Below, piece after piece: positions 1-8,790 of a stretch of DNA of 17,960 nucleotides. The notes beneath the pieces are model-generated. The model was not told the origin of the DNA, did no database searches, and saw only the letters and a program-made list of their open reading frames with translations. Origin of the DNA: JAIKWW01 sp052169645 (lineage in GTDB: Bacteria; Bacillota; Clostridia; Peptostreptococcales; Anaerovoracaceae); NCBI GenBank assembly GCA_052169645.1, contig JBQNCA010000030.1:1-17960 (forward strand), written 5' to 3'. The stretch's first letter is position 1, and each line of letters begins with the position of its first letter. The position numbers were made by a program, and so were the translations under genes.

Positions 1-3000
1 GCTTCAAGCATCGTCATACCGCCGTTGGTGGATTTTGAAGTAGGGCTTGCGATTTCATTAGGACTTTCTGCAACAACAGCGCTGTAGCGAGAATGATTAT
101 CCGCCGTTACCACTGTCCAATATACGTTGGCGGGTAAATCCGTCAGCATGCGGAAGGTCATCTGCTTGCCGTCACTTTCGGAATCAACCGCCTCCACATA
201 GAAGTTGGTTCCCCCCGATGTGGTTACAATCTGGAACACAGGGGCAATCAGTGCGGTGGTCTGACCTTTTACAAACTGATTGTTTCCATGGGTATCCTTG
301 CAGGAAGCACTGTCCTTTAAATCATAAACGGTAAATTTGTCGGAGCTTTTGCTCTTTGCAACAAAGTAAACGGTATATTCCGTCTTTGGTTGCAATCCGG
401 TTATTTGAACGATTTTAGGACTTTCAATTACCTGCAGCGGAGTGCCTGAATAATTATATACATTTGTTTTATCACTTTGAGCCTGTATATAATTAAAGAC
501 CTGATTTGTTGTTTTCCTTAGTGAAGGATTCAATTCACCCTGTACGGCAACCCAATAAAGTGTTACGTCTTTATCACAGGTAACCTGTACATCCATCGTC
601 GTAGCTCCCGTTTTTATATTATCGAAGGTCAGTACAGGTTCTACTTCATCCGTAAATGCGACCTTGTCATCGGCACTTCCCACAGAAGTTACATTGCTCG
701 CTGCGTTATTCGGCGAATTTGCTTTTCTGTAAAGATTGTCGGCAAGTCCGGTAACACAGGAAAGTCGTGCAGTCATACTGCCGTTCCAAGTTTTTCGTTC
801 AGCATTGTAATTATACTGCGTTACCTCAAGGCCTATTACAATTGACCCCGAATCATAGCCTTCCGCCATGGTTCGGAAGGTTTGACTGCTGTAGTCAAGA
901 GAGGACACCGGAGCACCTTTTGAGGCTCTCATTACGGAAACGGATTCCTCAAGTGACATATTGGCGGATGGCTCAAGGGTGACATCCTTAGCTATAAGCT
1001 CCCAACTTCCGGCATCCTTTGTCTGTCTGAAAATATTTACTATGGAAGGCTTGTCTGAAGCTATATAAAAGTCATATTTAACATCGGAATCAGTTGCTTT
1101 ATTTGAATCTGTAGGTGTTACACGATAAGTGAGGTCGAGATTGTGTGTCTTACCGTTTGCATCCGTATATACACTGGACACTCCTGCCGGAGCTGTTATG
1201 GATACACTCGGTTCCACGCATTTGAAAGTGTCGGTAACGGAAGTGAAATTGCCTCCTTCTGCGGAGTTTGTCACAATTTTTTTCATTGCATTACCTGATA
1301 AATCCGTTATGTAAATATTTGCGGCAGGATTATAGGTGAACAGGAAAGTATATTGTTTCCCTGAGTTAAGTGTAAGTGCAGTATTATTGCCGTTGGAAAC
1401 CGTGAATGTAAGGACGGTTCGTTCAGGAGCTTCATTTGTAGCGGGAGTTACTGTTCTTTTTACCATGCTCCAGTTTATAGGAAGGAGCTTGGAAGAGTCT
1501 CTTATCGCATTTTCATCTCCTTCATACAGCTTTATCCATGCCGACAAATCGGTCATATCGGCGGCATTCAGATATTTGGATGTGCCGCCGTTGTTACCGA
1601 GTACGGTTTCACTGAATACAATACTTACAGCGGTAGGTGATGCCGGAGTTCCTACGTAGAGATTCTTCCCGTCAGTTGAACTGAATTGCAGCATCTCTGT
1701 AGGGGCATCAGTATCAATAGTGGAAGATTCCATAGTATACACTACGGATTGATTTCCTGCCGCATCTTCAAGTACCATATACATTTTGTAGTATCTCTGC
1801 TTTCCAAGATTTGAAACTGTAAATGTGGATTCCTGTCCTGCAGTTGCTTTGAGATTTGATGATGCACCGGTACTTTGAATTGCACCGGTTCCTTTTATGA
1901 TAAGACCTTGATTGGTTTCATACCATAAAAGTCCTTCCTTGGAGAATCTGGTTTCTTTTTCTATCTCCGCAACGGTTGATGAGGTTGTATAGTATATAGC
2001 CCAATAGACCTTTGCACAATCCTCCGTAGGTACATATCTGAAGGTTATGGAGTTGGAACTCTTATTATCTATGAGCGAAGTCAGCTCAGGCGGAGTGGTA
2101 TCGCTCATTTTTACAGTCTTTTTGACTATAGGTGACTGTCTGCTGTTTTCATCTACCGCTAAAAGATATAAATCATATGAAGCGGATTCCTGCAGGTTTT
2201 TGATAGCAATGGTATCCATTACATTTTTTGAAAATTTGACGGAACCTTTACTTACCGCACTCATACGTTGATTTACCAGATCGCTTGCTACAGGTGCGGT
2301 ACTGCCCGCCTTTAAGAGCATGTAATATACAGTAGCGTTTTTAGAGACTGTAGCACTTGCATCCAAGTAATAGCTGTATTCGCCCGTGGCATCATTTTTT
2401 GAAGTTTTTGCTTCTGCATAAGTATAGGTGAATACGGGAGCGGTATTGTCAACGGTAGAAAAATCCGCATAACGTATGCTTGATTGAGCGTCTCTGTTAT
2501 CGACCAATATTCCGTATATGGTATATTCGGTACCTTGTTTAAGACCTGTGATAGCAATAGTGGTTTCTGTCGCTCCGGATATATTCTGATTTCCGGAAGC
2601 AACTACGCTGCCGTTGAGTTTAGGATTTATAAGCTGAGCGGCGGAAGGTTCCGCAAATCCCTGAGGGATAACCGCCCAGTACAATTTGCCTGCTTTGTTG
2701 CTCTTGAAGGAAGCTTTTGCAGAAGTGAGATCCTCATCACTTATTTTAGGATAACCAGGTAGAATTTCAGGTCTGACGGTTGACTCCGTGCCGTCGGCGG
2801 CGGTCATGTCCTGTCCCTTTATCTTAGCCGTAACGCCAGGTCGTATTGTTATTTTATCAGGCAGCTGTTCGATGGATGTACCCGGAGCATTGATAACAGC
2901 TTCGCCTATATTGCCCTTTCCTGTTACTTCGGCTGCGGTGTCGAGGAAAAGCTTTGATACGTCTGTGCCGGCAGCTAAAAATACTTTGCTTCCCGCAGCG

Positions 3001-4139
3001 TCCTCATCTACTGTAAGATTGGAAATATAGCCTTTCTGAAGATTAAGAGTGTTAGGTTTTCCTTTGAGTATAACATTGCTGAATCCGCCGACAAGATCCA
3101 CTACGTCATTCGGAGCGGCATCTATAGTCAGATTTGCAAAAGGAGTTCCCGATTCATTATTATTTTCAATAAAGGCTTTACTCTTTATAAGTGTGTTGCC
3201 TATTATGGTTTTACCTTGTGTAGATATACTGAGTTTTTTGGTATTAGGTGTATCTACTATCATTTCATTTATATCGCAATTTCGGAGAATTACACTGCAA
3301 GCTCCTGAATTGCTTTCACCCGCACCGCTTATTATAACCTGTCCGAGAACGGTTACATTATCCAACAGCACATATCCGTTGCCTATGCCGTCAGTTATAT
3401 ATAAATCACCGTTGATAACGGTATTTTTTAATCCGCCGCCGGATGCACTTATAGTTACATTGCCTGTAACATAGTCAAGCCTGTGCTGGCGTTTTTCATC
3501 GACAATATTTCCGACTAAAGAGCTTAAAATCTTTGCAACCTCGGCTCTTGAAATCTGACTTTTCGGAATAAAACGACCGTCATTGTAGCCTGAAAGTATG
3601 CCCTTATCAACAATAGCATTTACATAATCTCTGCTCCAATAGCTGATGTCCTGTGCATCTGCGAAGTTATTGGAAAGTCTGGAATTTGTCTGTATCTTGA
3701 GAGCTCTTCCGAGCATGGTGACAGCAGCTTCACGAGTTATGCTCGAATCAGGAGCTGCGAGATTGTTGCCTACTCCTTTAAAATAGCCCTCTGCAGCGCC
3801 GGTATTTATGGAGCTGTAATACCATGCATGCGGTTCGACATCTGTAAATGAGATTTCCCCGCTTTTTGTAAAGCCTAAAGCTCTGTTTATCATCGTTGTG
3901 AATTCGGCTCGGGTAATTTGATCCGAGGGGTTTAAATTACCCTTTTCATTGCCTGTCATTATTCCCTTATTTACCATATCCTGAAGATAAGGTGTAGCCC
4001 AATAGGACGTTTCCGCAGCCTGAGCCTCGGAACTGAATGTCGGAATCGATAACGGCAACATCGCAGTAATGAGCACCGAGCAAAGCAGGATGGCGTGAAT
4101 CCGACAAAAGCCCTTTTTCATCATTCGTGAAAAATTCAT
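1..4139 (-). CDS. Secreted SLH-domain surface protein with tandem fibronectin/Ig-like repeats (3' end outside window)
   Basis: The frame is open on the minus strand from an ATG at 4139 to the left edge, giving 1379 complete residues with no stop, so the C-terminus is missing. An AGGAGG site (4147-4152) lies 7 nt before the ATG. Residues 1-41 form a signal peptide (basic start, hydrophobic 16-30, likely cut after AQA). Three S-layer-homology domains follow at about 45-90, 97-150 and 158-211, with the conserved ITRAEF / ITREAA / ISRAEV motifs that bind pyruvylated wall polymer. Residues about 225-445 are repetitive, short beta-strand sequence, which I infer to be beta-helix-like. From about 462 onward there are divergent fibronectin/Ig-like units starting near 464, 564, 680, 810, 1169 and 1299. 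These are marked by a YW strand (LYWAVI, VYWAIY, LYWVAV, VYWTVV) and by ITGLxxxTEYT(I/V)Y. The likely role is a wall-anchored adhesin or S-layer-associated protein; ligand unknown. It lies 65 nt downstream of the PilZ gene on the same strand, so the two are probably co-transcribed. Confidence 0.9.
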   Translation of the reverse strand, partial: MNFSRMMKKGFCRIHAILLCSVLITAMLPLSIPTFSSEAQAAETSYWATPYLQDMVNKGIMTGNEKGNLNPSDQITRAEFTTMINRALGFTKSGEISFTDVEPHAWYYSSINTGAAEGYFKGVGNNLAAPDSSITREAAVTMLGRALKIQTNSRLSNNFADAQDISYWSRDYVNAIVDKGILSGYNDGRFIPKSQISRAEVAKILSSLVGNIVDEKRQHRLDYVTGNVTISASGGGLKNTVINGDLYITDGIGNGYVLLDNVTVLGQVIISGAGESNSGACSVILRNCDINEMIVDTPNTKKLSISTQGKTIIGNTLIKSKAFIENNNESGTPFANLTIDAAPNDVVDLVGGFSNVILKGKPNTLNLQKGYISNLTVDEDAAGSKVFLAAGTDVSKLFLDTAAEVTGKGNIGEAVINAPGTSIEQLPDKITIRPGVTAKIKGQDMTAADGTESTVRPEILPGYPKISDEDLTSAKASFKSNKAGKLYWAVIPQGFAEPSAAQLINPKLNGSVVASGNQNISGATETTIAITGLKQGTEYTIYGILVDNRDAQSSIRYADFSTVDNTAPVFTYTYAEAKTSKNDATGEYSYYLDASATVSKNATVYYMLLKAGSTAPVASDLVNQRMSAVSKGSVKFSKNVMDTIAIKNLQESASYDLYLLAVDENSRQSPIVKKTVKMSDTTPPELTSLIDNKSSNSITFRYVPTEDCAKVYWAIYYTTSSTVAEIEKETRFSKEGLLWYETNQGLIIKGTGAIQSTGASSNLKATAGQESTFTVSNLGKQRYYKMYMVLEDAAGNQSVVYTMESSTIDTDAPTEMLQFSSTDGKNLYVGTPASPTAVSIVFSETVLGNNGGTSKYLNAADMTDLSAWIKLYEGDENAIRDSSKLLPINWSMVKRTVTPATNEAPERTVLTFTVSNGNNTALTLNSGKQYTFLFTYNPAANIYITDLSGNAMKKIVTNSAEGGNFTSVTDTFKCVEPSVSITAPAGVSSVYTDANGKTHNLDLTYRVTPTDSNKATDSDVKYDFYIASDKPSIVNIFRQTKDAGSWELIAKDVTLEPSANMSLEESVSVMRASKGAPVSSLDYSSQTFRTMAEGYDSGSIVIGLEVTQYNYNAERKTWNGSMTARLSCVTGLADNLYRKANSPNNAASNVTSVGSADDKVAFTDEVEPVLTFDNIKTGATTMDVQVTCDKDVTLYWVAVQGELNPSLRKTTNQVFNYIQAQSDKTNVYNYSGTPLQVIESPKIVQITGLQPKTEYTVYFVAKSKSSDKFTVYDLKDSASCKDTHGNNQFVKGQTTALIAPVFQIVTTSGGTNFYVEAVDSESDGKQMTFRMLTDLPANVYWTVVTADNHSRYSAVVAESPNEIASPTSKSTNGGMTMLE

Positions 4140-4204
4140 TTAAAATCCTCCTGAAATAAAATTTAAACTTATGTTGATAAACCCTTGTTGGGGTCGGTAA
4201 AATA

Positions 4205-4936
4205 CTATTTCTTATATTTGCTGCTTTCATCATATCCTGCATCGGATTTCATAAGAATATCAATTTCAACGGAGTGATTTCTCATATATCTTTCTTCAGG
4301 AGAAATGTTGAGCTGCTTTTTAAAAATAAAGCTGCGCAGTTCCGTTTCAAATTTTGCGTTCTGATTATAGAATTGTGCACCGCAGTGCATCTTTCCGTCT
4401 TTACCCAAATCAGCTCTTAATATATGTATAGAAGTATCGTACATATTTTTTTCATCAAAAGTAAATCTGAGATTGAAGTCGTTTGAAATGACGAAGCGTT
4501 GGGAGTCGGTGATATCGGGCATGGTAAAGCCTATACCGCCTGCGCTTATATTATTAAATTTAACCGAGGACACAAAGCCTGTCGTTTCATCGGATAAAGT
4601 TCCGATTCCTGAAAATGAAACTTTGAGATCTCTTCGACGTTGTATTGTTCCGACATATGCGATATCATCTATATGGACACGATGCCCGAGCACATATGTA
4701 ATCAATGCGTTAAAAACCAACAGTCCCTTGCTGGGCCATATGATATTAAGAACTATGTTCTGATACGGAGTTATCCATTCGGGGACGGTATCATCCACAT
4801 CAAGATTGAGTATGAGACCCTTTCCTCTACTTAGAAATATAAGCTCCGCATTGAGCTTTTCCGTAAGCTGCTCATTTGAATTTTCTCCGCAGAATACTAT
4901 TGAAGCGGCACTGCGTACATTGGAGTCATTATTCAT
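4205..4936 (-). CDS. PilZ-domain protein, YcgR-like c-di-GMP effector
   Basis: The protein is 243 residues from the ATG at 4936. I chose this start because AAGGTGAT sits 7 nt before it. A longer frame from a TTG at 4969 has no ribosome binding site. Counted from the longer frame, residues 12-105 resemble the N-terminal YcgR-N beta-barrel region, and the PilZ domain covers about 109-220. The PilZ motif starts QRRRDLKV (110-117), where the second Arg of canonical RxxxR is replaced by Lys. The second motif, NISAGG (140-145), matches (D/N)xSxxG. Family members bind c-di-GMP and brake or bias the flagellar motor, or control secretion or attachment. There is no signal peptide or membrane segment, so it is cytoplasmic. 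It is divergent from cheA and immediately upstream of the SLH protein gene, which suggests a c-di-GMP link between motility and surface attachment. Binding strength cannot be judged from the sequence, given the Lys substitution. Confidence 0.85.
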   Translation of the reverse strand: MNNDSNVRSAASIVFCGENSNEQLTEKLNAELIFLSRGKGLILNLDVDDTVPEWITPYQNIVLNIIWPSKGLLVFNALITYVLGHRVHIDDIAYVGTIQRRRDLKVSFSGIGTLSDETTGFVSSVKFNNISAGGIGFTMPDITDSQRFVISNDFNLRFTFDEKNMYDTSIHILRADLGKDGKMHCGAQFYNQNAKFETELRSFIFKKQLNISPEERYMRNHSVEIDILMKSDAGYDESSKYKK

Positions 4937-5058
4937 TAAAATCACCTTGATTTCTTTGTCGTTAAACAAAGAAATAAAATATAATAATTAAAATAAAGTA
5001 TTGATTGTTAAAAAAATACGACGCTTGTATTATTACTTTTTCAAATTTTTCGATATTA

Positions 5059-5087
5059 ATTATAGCATGGATGTAAATGAATGAGAA
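5059..5087 (-). promoter_or_regulatory. Extended -10 promoter for the pilZ-SLH unit
   Basis: Read on the minus strand, TTCTCA (5087-5082) is followed by a 17-nt spacer and TATAAT (5064-5059). The three bases before the -10 are TGC, giving a perfect extended -10 (TGnTATAAT). Transcription would start near 5052, leaving a leader of about 115 nt before the pilZ ATG at 4936. This is a vegetative sigma-A type match by consensus only. Confidence 0.55.
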
Positions 5088-5138
5088 GTACGGACAAATT
5101 CAGATTACATTTCAATTAATTCCATAATCAGGGTTAGG

Positions 5139-5167
5139 TTTATATATCAAATAGTTTGTTATATAAA
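5139..5167. promoter_or_regulatory. Imperfect palindrome upstream of cheA (operator or leader hairpin)
   Basis: Arms 5139-5151 and 5155-5167 (TTTATATATCAAA and TTTGTTATATAAA) are reverse complements over 13 positions with one mismatch, separated by TAG. The element ends 15 nt before the cheA ribosome binding site (AAAGGGAG, 5183-5190). It could be a protein operator or an RNA hairpin in the leader. Its AT-richness lowers the significance. An upstream TATAAT (4980-4985) with TTGTCG 18 nt before it is a weak candidate cheA promoter. Confidence 0.4.
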
Positions 5168-5196
5168 AATTATAGAGAATTTAAAGGGAGAAAATC

Positions 5197-7320
5197 ATGG
5201 ACAACAGTATGCAGAATATGCTAGAAATGTATATTTTCGAGACAAATTCACTGATAGAACAGCTGGACGGTATCCTGCTTGATGCTGAGAGAGAAGACTC
5301 GTTCAGCGAGGACAGCATCAATGAAATTTTCAGGATTATGCATACGATTAAAGGCTCTTCTGCTATGATGGAATTTGATTCACTCAAGACAGTTGCGCAT
5401 AAAATCGAGGATTTGTTTTTCTATATTCGAGAAAAGGGTATGAATCACGACCACAGCAGAGATCTTTTTAATCTATTGTTTATGGCAAGTGATTTCATGA
5501 AAGAAGAGATTGAAAAGGTTCAAAATGATGAGACCTTGACCGAGGACATGACTCCGATTACGGATAAAATACTGGAAGTTTTGAATCTTATATCAGAAAG
5601 TTCCGATGCCGGAGCTTCAGTAAAGACAACGGGGGAAACTCTTTCCGAGGCTCCGGCAACATCTGCCGAGGATGCTGCGAATAAGAGTCTGCCTATTTTT
5701 GATGATAAACATAAATACGGAATAACGGTGTATCTTGATGAAGGTCTCGGCATGGAAAATCTCAGAGCCTTCATGCTTGTGGAGATTGTAAATGAAGTAT
5801 GCGAGGATGTCAGATTTTATCCTGAAGACGTGGAAACCAATGCCGATACCGCAGCTTATATAATAGATAAGGGTTTTACCTTTGCATTATCTTCGGAAGA
5901 TGAGCAGAAGATAGCATCCGATGCTTTGATGAGCGCTATAAATGTAAGATCCTGTGAAAGCTTTTTAGGAGAAGCTTCGGCGCCCGAAGCTCCGGGCACG
6001 GCTGAGGTTGAAGTTGAGAAAGTCGAAGTCAAGGCGGAAAAAGTGGATTCGGCGGCGCCTCCTGTCGAATCCGCACCTGAAAAGCATGAAGAGGCAAAGA
6101 AGCAGGAGGTAAAGAAAGAGAATCATTCAAATAAGCAGAGTTTGATAAGTGTAAATCTTTCAAAGCTCGATACGCTTATGGATATAGTGGGAGAGGTGGT
6201 AATAACCGAGTCCATGGTTACATCAAATCCCGATATAGCAAATCTCAAATCCGAGAGCTTTGCAAAGGCTGCACGTCAGCTCAGAAAGCTTACCGACGAT
6301 TTGCAGGATACCGCAATGTCGTTGCGAATGGTTCCCGTATCCGGAACTTTCCAGAAGATGAACCGCATAGTTCGGGATATGAGCCAAAAACTCAATAAAA
6401 ATGTCAGCTTGGTAACTGTCGGAGCCGATACCGAGGTGGACAAAACTATAGTCGACAGTATAGGCGACCCTATAATGCATATGGTTAGAAATTCTATGGA
6501 TCACGGAATTGAAGAAAATGTTGAAGACCGTGTAAGGCTGGGCAAGCCTGAGCAGGGAACGATTACGCTTTCGGCGCAGCATACAGGCAGTGAGATTGTA
6601 ATAAGTATATCCGATGACGGTAAAGGCGTTAATTCGGAGCAGGTACTTGCAAAAGCGAAAAAGAACGGCTTGCTTACAAAACCGGAAAGTGAATATTCAC
6701 GAAGAGAAATCCTCAATATGCTGTTGATGCCGGGCTTTTCCACAAATACAAATGTAACTGAATTTTCCGGCAGAGGCGTCGGCATGGACGTTGTAAAGAA
6801 AAACCTTGAAAAAGTGGGCGGTACTATTACAATGACAAGTGAAGAGGGCGAAGGAATGACCACTACGATGAAGATTCCTCTCACTTTAGCAATAGTTGAC
6901 GGGATGCAGGTAACCGTCGGGGATTTGATGTTTACAATTCCTATTTCAAATATTCGTCAGTCTTTTAAAGTTAAGAAAGAGGAACTTATCTATGATGAAG
7001 CCAAGGGTGTAATGATACAGAAGGAAGAAGGCTTTTATCCTATGGTAAGGCTCGCTGATTTCTACGATATAGAAACAGATGTGGACGATGTTGAAGAAGG
7101 TACTATAATGTGGTTGGATTCCGGCGATAAAGCATTTTGTCTGTTTGTAGACAAGCTTTTAGGCAAGCAGCAGGTAGTGGTTAAGGCGTTGCCTCCGTTC
7201 CTTAAGGATTATGATGTCAAGAATTACGGTATTTCCGGCTGTACCATATTAGGTGACGGCAATATAAGCATAATTCTGGATCCTGTAAATATGTATGATG
7301 CAGCAGTTACAGAAATGTAG
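5197..7320 (+). CDS. cheA: Chemotaxis histidine kinase CheA
   Basis: The 707-residue kinase autophosphorylates on His and passes phosphate to the response regulators. P1 (HPt) covers about 1-105 with the phosphorylated His49 in HTIKGSS. A P2-like response-regulator docking domain lies about 172-255, flanked by flexible linkers; the second (about 258-312) is rich in Ala, Glu, Lys, Val and Pro. P3 dimerization is about 313-375. The P4 ATPase has the N box HMVRNSMDHGIE (428-439), the G1 box SDDGKGV (472-478) and the G2 box SGRGVGMDVV (524-533). P5, the CheW-like domain, is about 565-700. All catalytic motifs look intact and the length is normal. The start has AAAGGGAG 6 nt before the ATG. This is the first gene of the operon cheA-cheW-cheR-cheB-ftsA-like, with cheW starting 12 nt after its stop. 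No cheY is present in the window. Confidence 0.98.
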   Translation: MDNSMQNMLEMYIFETNSLIEQLDGILLDAEREDSFSEDSINEIFRIMHTIKGSSAMMEFDSLKTVAHKIEDLFFYIREKGMNHDHSRDLFNLLFMASDFMKEEIEKVQNDETLTEDMTPITDKILEVLNLISESSDAGASVKTTGETLSEAPATSAEDAANKSLPIFDDKHKYGITVYLDEGLGMENLRAFMLVEIVNEVCEDVRFYPEDVETNADTAAYIIDKGFTFALSSEDEQKIASDALMSAINVRSCESFLGEASAPEAPGTAEVEVEKVEVKAEKVDSAAPPVESAPEKHEEAKKQEVKKENHSNKQSLISVNLSKLDTLMDIVGEVVITESMVTSNPDIANLKSESFAKAARQLRKLTDDLQDTAMSLRMVPVSGTFQKMNRIVRDMSQKLNKNVSLVTVGADTEVDKTIVDSIGDPIMHMVRNSMDHGIEENVEDRVRLGKPEQGTITLSAQHTGSEIVISISDDGKGVNSEQVLAKAKKNGLLTKPESEYSRREILNMLLMPGFSTNTNVTEFSGRGVGMDVVKKNLEKVGGTITMTSEEGEGMTTTMKIPLTLAIVDGMQVTVGDLMFTIPISNIRQSFKVKKEELIYDEAKGVMIQKEEGFYPMVRLADFYDIETDVDDVEEGTIMWLDSGDKAFCLFVDKLLGKQQVVVKALPPFLKDYDVKNYGISGCTILGDGNISIILDPVNMYDAAVTEM

Positions 7321-7332
7321 TATGGGAGTGAA

Positions 7333-7863
7333 ATGACAATGGCAGATACAGATATGGATATCATGACAAAGGATGTCGCAGATATAATGAGAAACAGCTT
7401 CAATCCGGCAGATGATGAGGAGGTAATACCTACAAAAAAATTCCTTGCATTTGAATCTGACGGACTCAGCTATGCAATAGATGCGGATTTTGTAAAAGAA
7501 ATAATAATGGCAAATACTATAACACGTTTGCCGAAGCTCCCTTCATTCATCAGAGGAGTGATAAACCTCAGAGGACAGGTTGTTCCTATTATAGATATAA
7601 GAATGAGAATGGGGAGAACAAAGACCGAATTTACGGACGACACCTGCATAATAGTTATGAATATTAATGAGATACAGGTAGGTCTATTGATAGATGCAGT
7701 ATCTCAGATGGTCGATATCCCTGAAATGAATATAAGCACACTTCCGCTCAGCAAGCACCAGGAGCTGGTTGACGGTATAATACGAATTAACGGAACCGTA
7801 CTTCTCATAATCAGTATAGACGAAATTATGAAAAAAGTGGACGATGTTCCTCCATTGGTATAG
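7333..7863 (+). CDS. cheW: Chemotaxis coupling protein CheW
   Basis: The product is a 176-residue scaffold protein that couples CheA to chemoreceptors in the polar or membrane arrays. The CheW double-barrel domain spans about 35-172 and carries the family signature RGVINLRGQVVPIIDIR at 74-90, with SFI before it. The first roughly 34 residues are an acidic extension not needed for the core fold. A second ATG at 7339 (residue 3) is spaced better from the GGGAG at 7324-7328 (10 nt, versus 4 nt for 7333) and may be the true start; the difference is two residues. The gene lies 12 nt after cheA and 29 nt before cheR, so it is almost certainly in the same transcript. Confidence 0.96.
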   Translation: MTMADTDMDIMTKDVADIMRNSFNPADDEEVIPTKKFLAFESDGLSYAIDADFVKEIIMANTITRLPKLPSFIRGVINLRGQVVPIIDIRMRMGRTKTEFTDDTCIIVMNINEIQVGLLIDAVSQMVDIPEMNISTLPLSKHQELVDGIIRINGTVLLIISIDEIMKKVDDVPPLV

Positions 7864-7892
7864 AGTTCGGGGAATAGGAGATATTCATAAAT

Positions 7893-8708
7893 ATGCTTGA
7901 AGTAAAAGACGCTGATTTTGTCAGACTTGCAAATTATATGATGGACAATTACGGCATAAATCTGACAAAGAAAAAACATCTGATACAGAGCAGATTGAAT
8001 GCCATTCTTTCATCGGGGAAATATGAAACCTTTAATGAATATGTTGATTATATAACCGGAGGTAATGCCAGTGTTGAAGATGTGCGTGTAATTCTTAACC
8101 GTCTTACAACCAATCACACTTATTTTATGCGTGAAAGCTCGCATTTTGACTTTTTTAAAAATAAGATTCTGCCCGAGCTGGAAAAAAAATACAGTTCAAA
8201 TAAATCCATTGCAATCTGGAGTGCGGGATGTTCAAGCGGACAGGAACCTTACACACTGACAATGCTTCTTTTCGATTATTTCGGGACTCGAAGAAAGGAA
8301 TGGAATTTAAAATTACTGGCTACCGACATTTCAAATCATGCCATGTCGATTGCAAAAAAGGGATCTTATATTGCGGAAGAACTGAAGGATGTTCCGGAAA
8401 GCTGGAAAAAAAATTATATGACGGAAAAAAACGGCATATATACGGTTACGCCGGAGGTTCGCAGCAATGTAGTATTCAGAGAATTCAATCTTATGGATGA
8501 TATAAAATTCAGAAGCAGCTTCGATGTGATATTTTGTAGAAATGTAATGATTTACTTTGAGCCTGATGTTAAAGCGGCTCTTGTAAAAAGGTTTTACGGA
8601 GCTTCAAATAAAGGAGCATATCTGTTGATAGGGCAATCGGAAACTTTGGATAAATCATCAAATCCTTACTCATTTGTAAGTCCGGCAACATACATTAAGA
8701 AAGACTGA
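7893..8708 (+). CDS. cheR: Chemoreceptor glutamate methyltransferase CheR
   Basis: The 271-residue enzyme transfers methyl groups from S-adenosylmethionine to receptor glutamates for adaptation. The N-terminal helical CheR domain (about 5-75) leads into TNHTYFMRE (73-81). The SAM-binding motif is WSAGCSSGQEPYTL (109-122), followed by ATDIS (143-147), CRNVMIYF (215-222) and the C-terminal GQSETL (247-252). These match the family in order and spacing and the enzyme appears complete. There is no TPR extension or visible receptor-tethering tail. AGGAG lies 12 nt before the ATG, slightly long. The opposing methylesterase gene cheB follows after 82 nt. Confidence 0.97.
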   Translation: MLEVKDADFVRLANYMMDNYGINLTKKKHLIQSRLNAILSSGKYETFNEYVDYITGGNASVEDVRVILNRLTTNHTYFMRESSHFDFFKNKILPELEKKYSSNKSIAIWSAGCSSGQEPYTLTMLLFDYFGTRRKEWNLKLLATDISNHAMSIAKKGSYIAEELKDVPESWKKNYMTEKNGIYTVTPEVRSNVVFREFNLMDDIKFRSSFDVIFCRNVMIYFEPDVKAALVKRFYGASNKGAYLLIGQSETLDKSSNPYSFVSPATYIKKD

Positions 8709-8790
8709 TTTTAATTCGGTAATTTTTTTGATATAATATCATGCATAGGCTATATTTTTTCTTATATTAAAAGGAGAAAGAGTCTGATTT

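Noticed and set aside
767..3474. Several plus-strand open frames of 60-141 codons
   Set aside because: They lie antisense to the continuous 1379-codon SLH protein frame, have no ribosome binding sites or recognisable domains, and are shadows of it.
4937..4969. Longer PilZ frame starting at a TTG (4969)
   Set aside because: No ribosome binding site precedes it, whereas the ATG at 4936 has AAGGTGAT at ideal spacing.
5049..5056. TTCGATAT as a sigma-D -10 for cheA
   Set aside because: No TAAA-like -35 lies 14-16 nt upstream; the match is to the -10 alone in AT-rich sequence.
8732..8737. TATAAT in the cheR-cheB gap as an internal promoter
   Set aside because: The upstream -35 region (TTTTAA) is poor and there is no extended -10, so I do not call it. 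A weak internal promoter remains possible.
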